Under the pieces are notes generated by a model that searched no databases, was not told the DNA's origin, and worked only from the letters and a program-made list of their open reading frames with translations. A stretch of DNA of 64,000 bases. Source: Streptomyces graminofaciens. GTDB taxonomy: Bacteria; Actinomycetota; Actinomycetes; Streptomycetales; Streptomycetaceae. A program made the translations under genes and the position numbers. The stretch covers positions 9,706,501 through 9,770,500 of the forward strand of contig NZ_AP018448.1 in NCBI RefSeq assembly GCF_030294945.1, read 5' to 3'. Positions 56,727-64,000 of this stretch are shown piece after piece. Every line of letters starts with the position of its first letter. Within the stretch, counting starts at the first letter, position 1.

Positions 56727-58034
56727 ATGCGTCCCCGTATCTGGCATGCCCATGTCATGACTTCCGTCGTCGGCTGCACCGCGCTCGTGCTCGGCGTCAC
56801 CGGGACCGGCGTCGCGTCCGCCGCCCCGCGTGATCTCGGTCGGGAAATTCTCACCACCGGTGACGGGTGGGGCTCGGAGGGCGCCGGTACCACCGGTGGC
56901 TCGGCCGCCGACGCCTCGCACGTGTACACCGTCACCACCTGGGCCCAGTTCAAGGCCGCGCTCAGGGACGGCGGAGACGCGCCGAAGATCATCAAGGTCA
57001 AGGGCATGATCGACGCCGTCTCCCAGGGCTGCGAGGCCTTCGTCGCCGGGGGATACGACCTCCAGCAGTACCTCAAGGACTACGACCCGGCCGTCTGGGG
57101 CAACGACAAGGTCGCCAGCGGCCCGCAGGAGGACGCGCGGGTCGCGTCCGCCGCCAACCAGGACTCGGAGATCAAGGCCGCCGTCCCCAGCAACACCACC
57201 ATCGTCGGCGTCGGCAAGAACTCCGGCATCCTCGGCGGCAGCCTCCAGATCAAGGGCGTCTCGAACGTCATCCTGCGCAACCTCACCATCGAGGCCCCCC
57301 TCGACTGCTTCCCCAAGTGGGACCCGACCGACGACAACAGGACCGGCAACTGGAACTCCGAGTACGACGCCGTGGTCGTCTACGGCACCGATCACGTGTG
57401 GATCGACCACAACACGCTCACCGACGGGCGCTACCCCGACAGCGAGCGGCCGGTCTACTTCGGCAAGGTCTTCCAGCAGCACGACGGGCTCACGGACATC
57501 GTGCGGGGCTCCAACTACGTGACCGTGTCCTGGAACCGCTTCCAGAACCACGACAAGAACATGCTGATCGGCAACGGCGACGGCCTCGCCACCACCGACG
57601 CGGACAAGCTCAAGGTCACCATGCACCACAACCGCTTCGACGGGATCCTGCAGCGTTCCCCGCGGGTGCGGTTCGGACAGGTCGACGTCTACAACAACCA
57701 CTACGTGGTGACCGAGGAACAGAAGGACGACTACTACATCTTCGGTGTCGGCATCCGCTCGCAGCTCCACGCCAGTGACAACGCGATCTCGCTGCCGTCC
57801 GGCGCGAGCGTGGGCAAGGCGCTGAAGAAGTGGAACGAGTCCCCGCTCACCGCCCAGAACAACTACGTCAACGGCAAGCTGACCGACCTGATCGCCGTCC
57901 ACAACGCCGAGGTCCCCGGCGAGATCCTGCAGTCCGGTGCCGGGTGGACGCCGACCCTGCGCAAGAAGGTCGACTCGCCGCGTGCCGTGCCGGGCATCGT
58001 CGGCGCCCACGCGGGTGCCGGAAAGGTCTGCTGA
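56727..58034 (+). CDS. Secreted pectate lyase, PL1 family (paralogue)
   Basis: A 435-residue precursor with signal peptide ending near ASA-AP. PL1 motifs: GAGTTGGSAADASHVYTVT, SNTTIVGVGKNSGILGGSLQIKGVSNVILRNL, DHVWIDHNTLTDGR, VTVSWNRFQNHDKNMLIGNGDG, LKVTMHHNRFDGILQRSPRVRFGQVDVYNN. It is closely similar throughout to the lyase at 47404, including the inserted YDLQQYLKDYDPAVWG region, so the two are recent paralogues. The stop overlaps the CE8 gene start by one base (TGATG). Confidence 0.92.
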   Translation: MRPRIWHAHVMTSVVGCTALVLGVTGTGVASAAPRDLGREILTTGDGWGSEGAGTTGGSAADASHVYTVTTWAQFKAALRDGGDAPKIIKVKGMIDAVSQGCEAFVAGGYDLQQYLKDYDPAVWGNDKVASGPQEDARVASAANQDSEIKAAVPSNTTIVGVGKNSGILGGSLQIKGVSNVILRNLTIEAPLDCFPKWDPTDDNRTGNWNSEYDAVVVYGTDHVWIDHNTLTDGRYPDSERPVYFGKVFQQHDGLTDIVRGSNYVTVSWNRFQNHDKNMLIGNGDGLATTDADKLKVTMHHNRFDGILQRSPRVRFGQVDVYNNHYVVTEEQKDDYYIFGVGIRSQLHASDNAISLPSGASVGKALKKWNESPLTAQNNYVNGKLTDLIAVHNAEVPGEILQSGAGWTPTLRKKVDSPRAVPGIVGAHAGAGKVC

Positions 58035-59152
58035 TGAGCGCCCGGCCGGCCGGGATCGGCAGACGGTCGTTCGTCGTGGCGAGCGTCGGCGCGGCGCTCG
58101 CGCTGGGCGTCACACCCGACGCCCGTGCCGCGCGGGCACGCTCACCCTTCGGGCGGTACGGGTCACCGGCCGCCCGGCTCACCGAGCGGACCCTGTACGT
58201 GGACGCGGGCGGCGCCGGTGACTTCACCACCGTCCAGGCCGCCGTGACCGCCGCGAGCGGGAGTGGGTACACGCTCGTCATCGCGCGCGGCGTCTACCGG
58301 GAGACGGTCGCCGTGAGCACCGCCCGTACGGAGATGACCTGGATCGGGGCCTCGGGGAACGCCCGTGACGTGGTCGTCGTGTACGACAACGCGGCCGGTA
58401 CCCCGAAACCCGGCGGCGGCACCTACGGCACGACGGGCTCGGCGACCACTCTCGTGCAGGCCGCCGGGTTCACCGCCCGGGACATCACCTTCGCCAACGA
58501 CTGGCTGCGCGCCGACCACCCCGAGATCACCGGCACCCAGGCCGTCGCCATCAAGGTGCAGGGCGACCGGTCGCTGTTCGACCGGTGCCGCTTCCTCGGA
58601 CACCAGGACACGCTCTACGCCGACTCGATGGCCCTCGGCACGTTCGCCCGCCAGTACTTCCGGGACTGCTACGCCGAGGGCGACGTGGACTTCGTGTTCG
58701 GCCGGGCCACCGCCGTCTTCGAGCGCTGCCACTTCCACACCCTGACCCGCACGGACCTGACCGGGGCCCCGTACGGGTTCGTCTTCGCACCCTCCACCGC
58801 GGGGGCCAACCCGCGCGGCTATCTGGTGACCGGCAGCCGCGTCACCAGCGAGGCGCCGAACGCCTACTACAAGCTGGCCCGCCCCTGGGTGCCCAGCTCC
58901 GACACCACCGCCCGGCCCATGCTGACCGTCCGCGAGACCCGTCTCGGCGCCGGCATCGACGCGGTGGCCCCCTACACCAACATGTCGGCCGGCTTCCCCT
59001 GGCAGGACCAGAGGTTCGCCGAGTACCGCAACACCGGCCCGGGCGCGGTGATCTCGATACCGGAGAACCGCCCCCAGCTCACGGCCACGGACGCCGAGGC
59101 CCACACCCGCGCGGTGTACCTCGGCGACTGGACCCCGCTGAAGGGATGCTGA
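58034..59152 (+). CDS. Secreted pectin methylesterase, CE8 family (first of a tandem pair)
   Basis: A 372-residue precursor with a Tat signal (GIGRRSFVVASVGAALALGVTPDARA). CE8 motifs: GDFTTVQAAVTAA, GTYGTTGSATTLVQAAGFTARDITFANDW, TQAVAIKVQGDRSLFDRCRFLGHQDTLY, YAEGDVDFVFGRATAVFE (catalytic Asp) and LARPWVP (Arg/Trp). It removes methyl esters from homogalacturonan, making substrate for the pectate lyases. Followed after one base by a second CE8 gene. Confidence 0.92.
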   Translation: MSARPAGIGRRSFVVASVGAALALGVTPDARAARARSPFGRYGSPAARLTERTLYVDAGGAGDFTTVQAAVTAASGSGYTLVIARGVYRETVAVSTARTEMTWIGASGNARDVVVVYDNAAGTPKPGGGTYGTTGSATTLVQAAGFTARDITFANDWLRADHPEITGTQAVAIKVQGDRSLFDRCRFLGHQDTLYADSMALGTFARQYFRDCYAEGDVDFVFGRATAVFERCHFHTLTRTDLTGAPYGFVFAPSTAGANPRGYLVTGSRVTSEAPNAYYKLARPWVPSSDTTARPMLTVRETRLGAGIDAVAPYTNMSAGFPWQDQRFAEYRNTGPGAVISIPENRPQLTATDAEAHTRAVYLGDWTPLKGC

Positions 59153-59153
59153 C

Positions 59154-60194
59154 ATGCGCCGGCGCACACTGCTCACCGGGTTCGCCGGCGGCCTCGTGGC
59201 AGCCGGCGCCACCCCCGCCTTCGCAGCGGAACGGGAAGCCCTCCGCCGGGTCCTGCACGTCCGGCCCGGCGGCTCGGTCCAGGCCGCCGTGGACGCCGTC
59301 GACGGCCCCGGCTGGACGATCGTCGTACACCCGGGGACGTACCGCGAAGTCGTCAACATCCCCGCGAGCAAGGGCGACCTGACGCTTCGCGGTGCCTCCC
59401 GCGACCCCCGCGCCGCTGTCATCGTCTTCGACCGGGCCAACGGCACACCCCGCCCCGAGGGCGGTACGTACGGCACCGCCGGGTCCGCCACCTTCACCTC
59501 GGCGGCGCCCGGGCTGACCGTACGGGACCTGACCCTCGCCAACGACTGGCTGCGCGCGGACCACCCCGACATCACCGGAACCCAGGCCGTCGCCGCGTAC
59601 GTCACCGGCGACCGGTCGCACTTCGAGCGCGTACGGCTGCTCGCCCACCAGGACACGCTGTTCGCGGACACCACCGCCCTGACCGCCTTCGACCGGCAGT
59701 ACTACCGGGACTGCCACATCGAGGGCGACGTCGACTTCGTGTTCGGGCGGGCCAGGGCCGTCTTCGAGTCCTGCCACTTCCACACGCTCCAACGGGACGT
59801 GTCCTTCACCCCCAAGGGCATGGTGTTCGCCCCCGCCACCGCCCGCGCCAACCCCTACGGCTTCCTCGCCCTGCGCGGCCGGATCACCTCCGGCGCCGAG
59901 GACGCGGCGTACAAGATCGCCCGGCCCTGGGTGCCCTCGTACGAGACGACCGCCTGGCCCTCCCTGGTCGTGAGGGACACCTGGGTCGGCCCCGGGATCG
60001 ACGCCGTCGCCCCCTACACCAACATGCGCGAGGCCTACCCCTGGCAGACCATGCGCTTCGGCGAGTACGCCAACTCCGGCCCGGGCGCGGTGATCTCGGT
60101 ACCGGAGAACCGGCCCCAGCTCACCGACGCCGAGGCCCGGCTGCACACCAGGCGCACCTATCTCGGGGACTGGAGACCCGATGGGTGCCCGTGA
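59154..60194 (+). CDS. Secreted pectin methylesterase, CE8 family (second of a tandem pair)
   Basis: A 346-residue precursor with a Tat-like signal (MRRRTLLTGFAGGLVAAGATPAFA). Same CE8 plan as the preceding gene: SVQAAVDAVDG, TFTSAAPGLTVRDLTLANDWLRADHPDITGTQAVAAYV, LLAHQDTLFAD, HIEGDVDFVFGRARAVFE, IARPWVPSYETTAWPSLVV, VAPYTNMREAYPWQTMRFGEYANSGPGAVISVPENRPQLT. The tandem pair arose by duplication. The last 14 bases overlap the original ATG (60181) of the next gene. Confidence 0.92.
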   Translation: MRRRTLLTGFAGGLVAAGATPAFAAEREALRRVLHVRPGGSVQAAVDAVDGPGWTIVVHPGTYREVVNIPASKGDLTLRGASRDPRAAVIVFDRANGTPRPEGGTYGTAGSATFTSAAPGLTVRDLTLANDWLRADHPDITGTQAVAAYVTGDRSHFERVRLLAHQDTLFADTTALTAFDRQYYRDCHIEGDVDFVFGRARAVFESCHFHTLQRDVSFTPKGMVFAPATARANPYGFLALRGRITSGAEDAAYKIARPWVPSYETTAWPSLVVRDTWVGPGIDAVAPYTNMREAYPWQTMRFGEYANSGPGAVISVPENRPQLTDAEARLHTRRTYLGDWRPDGCP

Positions 60195-61339
60195 CCCGGT
60201 GGGGCGGCGGGCCTTCGTGGTGGGGACGGGGGGCGGCGGCCCTGTTCGCCGGGGCGGGAGCCCAGCCGGCCGTCGCCGCGGAGGTGGGCGCCCTCCCCGA
60301 CTTCCATCCCCTCCTCAAGGACGAGCTGCGCTTCCCGCTCGCCTGGGGTACCTCCCCGATCCGCGACTTCCGCACCTGGCGGCGGACCGCCCGCGCGAAG
60401 GTCGAGGAGCACCTCTTCGTAGGCCGGGACGACACCCCGTACGACCCGGAGTTCGACGAGCGGCGCGGCGAAGGCGACGGCTACACCCGTGAGCTGGTCA
60501 CCTTCTCCCTCTCCCGCTACGGCCGGGCGCGCGCCGCCCTGCTCACCCCGCAGGGCAGCGGACCCTTCCCCGCCGTCCTCCTTCTGCACGACCACGGAGC
60601 CAAGTTCGACATCGGGAAGGAGAAGCTGGTCCGGCCCTGGTACGACGACACCCGGCAGGCCGCCGCGCAGGCCTGGGCCGACCGGTACTTCAGCGGACGG
60701 TTCGTCGCCGACGAACTGGCCCGGCGCGGCTACGTCGTCCTCGCCGTGGACGCGCTCGGCTGGGGCGACCGGGGCCCGGTCGCCTACGACCAGCAGCAGG
60801 CCCTCGCCGGCAACCTCTACAACCTGGGCTCCTCGCTCGCCGGGCTCATGGCCAGGGAGGACGTGCGCGCCGCGGGCTTCCTGGCCGGGCTCGACCGGGT
60901 GGACCGGCGCCGGGTCGCCGCCTTCGGCTTCTCCATGGGCGCCTTCCGGGCCTGGCAGACGGCCGCGCTCAGCGACGACATCGCCGCCGCGGCGAGCGTC
61001 TGCTGGATGACCGGCCTCAAGGAGGTCATGGTCCCCGGCAACAACATCCTGCGCGGCCAGTCCTCCTACTACATGCTCCACCCGGGGCTCTCCCGGTACC
61101 TCGACTTCCCCGACGTGGCGAGCATCGGAGCCCCCAAGCCGATGTTCTTCCTCAACGGCGGGCTCGACCCGCTGTTCCCCGCCGACGGCGTTCGCGTGGC
61201 GTACGACAAGCTGCGCGCCGTCTGGGGGTCCCGCCACGCCGAGGAGCGGTTGCGCCTGAAGACCTGGCCCGACCTGGGCCATGAGTGCACCGCACCCGTG
61301 CAGGACGAGGTCTTCGACTGGTTCGACCTCGTTCTGTGA
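60185..61339 (+). CDS. Alpha/beta-hydrolase (acetyl esterase-like) with a frameshifted Tat signal
   Basis: A 384-residue frame. Residues 30-384 encode a dienelactone-hydrolase/acetyl-xylan-esterase-like enzyme: FPAVLLLHDHGAKFDIG, VLAVDALGWGDRG, FGFSMGAFRAWQTA (nucleophile Ser), LNGGLDPLFP (acid), WPDLGHECT (His). The natural N-terminus appears to start at ATG 60181 in another frame (GRRAFVVGTG), a Tat signal, and to join this frame after removing one G from the six-G run 60228-60233, giving GTGAAALFAGAGAQPAVAA. As read, only GTG 60185 opens the frame, with a damaged signal (WGGGPSWWGRG). Either a sequencing error, a recent mutation, or slippage. Confidence 0.75.
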   Translation: MPVTRWGGGPSWWGRGAAALFAGAGAQPAVAAEVGALPDFHPLLKDELRFPLAWGTSPIRDFRTWRRTARAKVEEHLFVGRDDTPYDPEFDERRGEGDGYTRELVTFSLSRYGRARAALLTPQGSGPFPAVLLLHDHGAKFDIGKEKLVRPWYDDTRQAAAQAWADRYFSGRFVADELARRGYVVLAVDALGWGDRGPVAYDQQQALAGNLYNLGSSLAGLMAREDVRAAGFLAGLDRVDRRRVAAFGFSMGAFRAWQTAALSDDIAAAASVCWMTGLKEVMVPGNNILRGQSSYYMLHPGLSRYLDFPDVASIGAPKPMFFLNGGLDPLFPADGVRVAYDKLRAVWGSRHAEERLRLKTWPDLGHECTAPVQDEVFDWFDLVL

Positions 61340-61376
61340 ACCATCCCCCACCCGCACGAGAAGGGAACCGCTCTCC

Positions 61377-62489
61377 ATGTCTCGTCGTACCGCCCTCGCC
61401 ACCCTGGCAGCCCTGAGCCTCGGTGCCGGCCTCGCCGTACTCCCCACCCAGGCGTACGCGGCCACCGTCGTCGTCAGCAATTCCACCGACCTGTCCAACG
61501 CCATCAAGAACGCGACCGCCGGCACCACCATCCAGGTGCGCGGCGGCACGTACTACCCGACGGCGACCCTCCAGTCGACTGCCAACGGCACGTCCTCCAG
61601 CCGGATATACCTCCAGCCGTACGGCTCCGAGACCGTGAAGATAGACGGCTCGAACCTCCCCGACGGCGACTGGATCTTCAAGCTGACCGCCGACTATTGG
61701 ACCGTCTCCGGCATCACCTTCCAGAACTCGCCGGACAGCGCGGTCGTCTGCCAGTCCTGCGCCTCCACGGTCTGGGACAACATCAAGACCATCAACGGCG
61801 GTGACTCCGGCTTCACGCTCACCGGCGACAGCACCACCAACAACACCGTCCGCAACCTCGACTCCTACGGCCACTACGACCCGGCCAACCACGGCGAGAA
61901 CGCGGACGGCCTCGCCATCAAGTTCGGCTCCGGCAGCGGCAACCTGGTCACCGGCGCCCGCCTCTACAACAACTCCGACGACGGCCTGGACTTCTGGTCC
62001 TTCTCCTCGCCGGTCACCGTCGAGCACACCTGGGCCATGGGCAACGGCAGGAACCGCTGGTCGGACTCCGCGTTCGCGGGCGACGGCAACGGCTACAAGC
62101 TGGGCGGGGACGGCGAGGTCGTCGCCCATGTCATCAACAACTCGGCGGCCTGGGACAACGCGGGCAACGGCTTCACCGAGAACAGCAACAAGGGCGCCAT
62201 CGCCATCAACCGCACCACCGCCTACGCCAACGGCAAGTGGGGCTACTACTTCGCCACCGGCGCCGGCCGGCTCGGCAAGAACCTGGCGGTCTCCAACGGC
62301 AGTGGCTCGGTGAGCAAGGGCTCGTCGGTCGTGTCGTCCGGCAACAACTGGGACTCGGGCATCTCGACGCCCGCGTTCCGCTCCACCAACGCCTCGACGA
62401 CGTTCAACGCCCGCCAGTCGAGCGGGGCGCTGCCCGCGACCACATTCCTGACGACCGGCAGCACCACCATCGGGGCCACCATGGACTGA
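61377..62489 (+). CDS. Secreted pectate lyase, PL9-type parallel beta-helix
   Basis: A 370-residue precursor with signal peptide (MSRRTALATLAALSLGAGLAVLPTQAYA). The helix repeats read TVVVSNSTDLSNAIKNATAGTTIQVRGGTYYP, WTVSGITFQNSPDSAVVCQSC, and the PL9 core NADGLAIKFGSGSGNLVTGARLYNNSDDGLDFWSF...FAGDGNGYKLGGDGEVVAHVINNSAAWDNAGNGFTENSNKG, with Asp-rich Ca sites and the catalytic Lys expected in GNGYKLGG. It adds a lyase of a different family to the PL1 set. ATG 61377 follows GAAGGGAACC. Confidence 0.9.
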   Translation: MSRRTALATLAALSLGAGLAVLPTQAYAATVVVSNSTDLSNAIKNATAGTTIQVRGGTYYPTATLQSTANGTSSSRIYLQPYGSETVKIDGSNLPDGDWIFKLTADYWTVSGITFQNSPDSAVVCQSCASTVWDNIKTINGGDSGFTLTGDSTTNNTVRNLDSYGHYDPANHGENADGLAIKFGSGSGNLVTGARLYNNSDDGLDFWSFSSPVTVEHTWAMGNGRNRWSDSAFAGDGNGYKLGGDGEVVAHVINNSAAWDNAGNGFTENSNKGAIAINRTTAYANGKWGYYFATGAGRLGKNLAVSNGSGSVSKGSSVVSSGNNWDSGISTPAFRSTNASTTFNARQSSGALPATTFLTTGSTTIGATMD

Positions 62490-62578
62490 CCGTCGGCCCA
62501 CCGCCCCGGGGCGCTTGACCCGATTTTTGCCCGTGAACGAGGTCTCGATCAGGCAACGGGTCTCGCGCCCACCGGGGT

Positions 62579-62593
62579 GACGCGCGTAGAAAC
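62579..62593 (+). promoter_or_regulatory. GACGCGCGTAGAAAC motif just upstream of the HAD phosphatase gene
   Basis: Identical to the motif upstream of the secreted nuclease (25090-25104 on the other strand). TAGAAA within it could be a -10 box for a short-leader transcript. Confidence 0.5.
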
Positions 62594-62598
62594 CTGTC

Positions 62599-63396
62599 AT
62601 GCATAAGTCACTGCGTTTCACGGCGATCGCCGCGGCCTGTGCCGTCGCCGGTGCCGGTCTCTACGGCGCCGGCGCCGCCACGGCCGGACAGTCCACGGCC
62701 AACTCCACCCACGAGCCCTACAACATCGGGCTGCTGGTCAAGGACATCGACACCTATTACGGCACCACGCTCGACAGCGCCGGCGTGTACCAGGCGTCCA
62801 AGGACAGCCCGTACGCCAAGGACCTCGCCGCCCTCGACAAGGCCGCGAAGAAGTACATGGCCGAGGCCGCCAAGAAGGCGAAGAAGAAGGGCAAGAAGCC
62901 CGCGGTCGTCTTCGACATCGACGACACGTTGCTGCTCAGCCTCGACTACGAGAAGAAGACGAACTACACCTACAACTCGACCACTTGGGCCGAGTACGTG
63001 AACAAGGCCGACCGCCCGGCCGTCTTCGGCAGCCCCGAGCTGGTCAAGTACGCCAAGAAGAAGGGCGTGACGGTCTTCTACAACTCGGGCCTCGCCGAGG
63101 CGCAGCGCTCCGCCGCCGTCGACAACCTGAAGAAGATCGGCGCCGATGTGAACCTCGACGCCGACCACATGTTCCTCAAGGACAAGGCGAACCCGCCGTC
63201 CTATCTGAGCGCCTGCGCCACCCCGGGCACCTGGACCTGCACGACGGTGCAGTACAAGTCCGGCACCCGCAAGCACATCGAGAAGGACCTCGGGTACGAC
63301 ATCATCGCCAACTTCGGCGACCAGTACACCGACCTCGAAGGCGGCTACGCGGACAAGAAGTACAAGCTGCCGAACCCGACGTACTTCGTCAGCTGA
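62599..63396 (+). CDS. Secreted HAD-family (class IIIB) acid phosphatase
   Basis: A 265-residue precursor with signal peptide (MHKSLRFTAIAAACAVAGAGLYGAGAATA). HAD motif I is VVFDIDDTLLLSLDY (nucleophile Asp about residue 113), motif II the Ser in VTVFYNSGLAEAQR, motif III Lys in FLKDKANPPS, motif IV GDQYTDLEGG. The Lys-rich AAKKAKKKGKK stretch precedes motif I. It hydrolyses phosphomonoesters outside the cell. Monocistronic, with a strong terminator behind. Shares an upstream 15-mer with the nuclease gene at 23-25 kb, which suggests joint control of nucleic-acid phosphate scavenging. Confidence 0.9.
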   Translation: MHKSLRFTAIAAACAVAGAGLYGAGAATAGQSTANSTHEPYNIGLLVKDIDTYYGTTLDSAGVYQASKDSPYAKDLAALDKAAKKYMAEAAKKAKKKGKKPAVVFDIDDTLLLSLDYEKKTNYTYNSTTWAEYVNKADRPAVFGSPELVKYAKKKGVTVFYNSGLAEAQRSAAVDNLKKIGADVNLDADHMFLKDKANPPSYLSACATPGTWTCTTVQYKSGTRKHIEKDLGYDIIANFGDQYTDLEGGYADKKYKLPNPTYFVS

Positions 63397-63412
63397 GTTG
63401 CCGTGCGCGTTG

Positions 63413-63452
63413 CCGTGCCCCCGCCCGGTCCTCGGGCCGGGCGGGGGCACGG
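63413..63452. terminator. Bidirectional terminator between phosphatase and GH43 gene
   Basis: A perfect 16-bp stem CCGTGCCCCCGCCCGG with an 8-nt loop, between convergent genes. Confidence 0.9.
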
Positions 63453-63478
63453 CCGGATGGCGCGGGCGCGCCCGGACC

Positions 63479-64000
63479 TCAGGACCGCGCCGGGCTCACC
63501 GGATAGGCGGCCAGCAGCCGCTGGTACTCCTTGCGCGTCACCGGGATGACCGTGCCGTGGCGGGGGCTGCTCGGCAGTTGGTAGTTCTGCGAGGGGGTCC
63601 ACCTGCCCGAGTCGAGGTCGGTGGTCTCGAAGGGGAGGTAGCCCCGGCCGCCGTACTCGTCGATGAACAGGTACCACTTCTCCTCGGTGTTCGACTTGAA
63701 GACCGTCGGGCCCTCACCGCGGTCCATCGCGCCGCTGCCGATGCAGTCCGCCACGAAGTCGTACTTCGTCGAGGTCAGCGACGTCGACTTCTCCCCGGTG
63801 ACGAACTTCGCGCAGGGGCTGGAGGAGGTCGGGTCGCGCTCGTCCTTGGTGTAGCGGTAGTAGGTGCCCTTGTGCTCGACGACCGTGGAGTCGATGACCG
63901 AGTAGCCGGGGTCGTTCCAGACCTTGGGCGCGCTGAAGGTGCGGAAGTCCTTCGTCGTCGCGTACAGCATCTTGTTGTACGTCGAGCCGGTGTGGTCCGG
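63479..64000 (-). CDS. Glycoside hydrolase family 43-like protein, 3' part
   Basis: The last 173 residues of a protein whose start lies beyond the window's right edge. The readable part has propeller-type blades: MLYATTKDFRTFSAPKVWNDPGYSVIDSTVVEHKGTYYRYTKDE, GEGPTVFKSNTEEKWYLFIDEYGGRGYLPFETTDL, as in GH43 arabinofuranosidase/xylosidase-like proteins. GEGPTVF would hold the general-acid Glu. Its secretion cannot be judged. Likely part of the plant-polysaccharide locus. Confidence 0.75.
   Translation of the reverse strand, partial: PDHTGSTYNKMLYATTKDFRTFSAPKVWNDPGYSVIDSTVVEHKGTYYRYTKDERDPTSSSPCAKFVTGEKSTSLTSTKYDFVADCIGSGAMDRGEGPTVFKSNTEEKWYLFIDEYGGRGYLPFETTDLDSGRWTPSQNYQLPSSPRHGTVIPVTRKEYQRLLAAYPVSPARS

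Overview
The window is high-GC actinobacterial DNA, most consistent with a Streptomyces chromosome. Reasons: about 70 percent or more G+C, frequent GTG starts, 4-bp ATGA/GTGA gene overlaps, Tat-exported enzymes, two SigE-like/ECF sigma cassettes, and several intergenic repeat families common in Streptomyces. No true tRNA, rRNA, phage, plasmid or CRISPR was seen.

Region 1 (1-24 kb) is core chromosome. It holds the end of ctaB and ctaA (heme O/A synthesis), an ABC-2 exporter, an AAC(3)-like acetyltransferase, and the complete sufR-B-D-ferredoxin-C-S-U-T operon, with a match to the CAAC-N6-GTTG SufR operator over the sufR start codon. An SMR efflux pump with a TetR regulator follows, then two sigma-factor/membrane-protein pairs flanking dapD, and dapA. 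Two structural surprises lie here. An amidohydrolase gene is interrupted in frame by a 249-bp palindromic repeat element. The exporter has three tandem 92-bp repeats between its two genes, each forming a 31-codon minicistron with its own ribosome binding site.

Region 2 (23-31 kb) carries a secreted nuclease, an unknown conserved gene, a PhoX-like protein and rsr, the bacterial Ro60 orthologue. Upstream of rsr is the most interesting feature in the window: three tandem Y-RNA-like structures (28939-29338). They share an internal loop and a one-mismatch helix in identical register. The first and third carry circularly permuted tRNA-like modules: one class I-like, one class II (tRNA-Leu-like) with a long variable arm. 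The middle one carries only a small hairpin.

Region 3 (31-64 kb) is a plant-polysaccharide utilisation region. It has ACC deaminase, uronate dehydrogenase, 5-dehydro-4-deoxyglucarate dehydratase with an unknown coupled partner, and a GntR regulator. A sugar-acid dehydratase and a DHDPS-family lyase/aldolase come next. They precede an ABC-transporter operon that also encodes a pectate lyase, a Gfo/Idh/MocA oxidoreductase, a PmoA-family protein and a GH43 enzyme. After it come a PL1-CE8 fusion, a sugar-binding lipoprotein, a CE12 esterase, another PL1, two CE8 esterases, a frameshifted Tat-type esterase, a PL9 lyase and a GH43 running off the end. Secreted lyases and esterases would cut and de-esterify pectin, the ABC system would import oligouronides, and the Udh/KdgD route would feed galacturonate carbon toward alpha-ketoglutarate semialdehyde. 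Repeated palindromes (AAGCGCTT cores, and GTCGTACTTCG shared by two promoters) suggest LacI- and GntR-type control.
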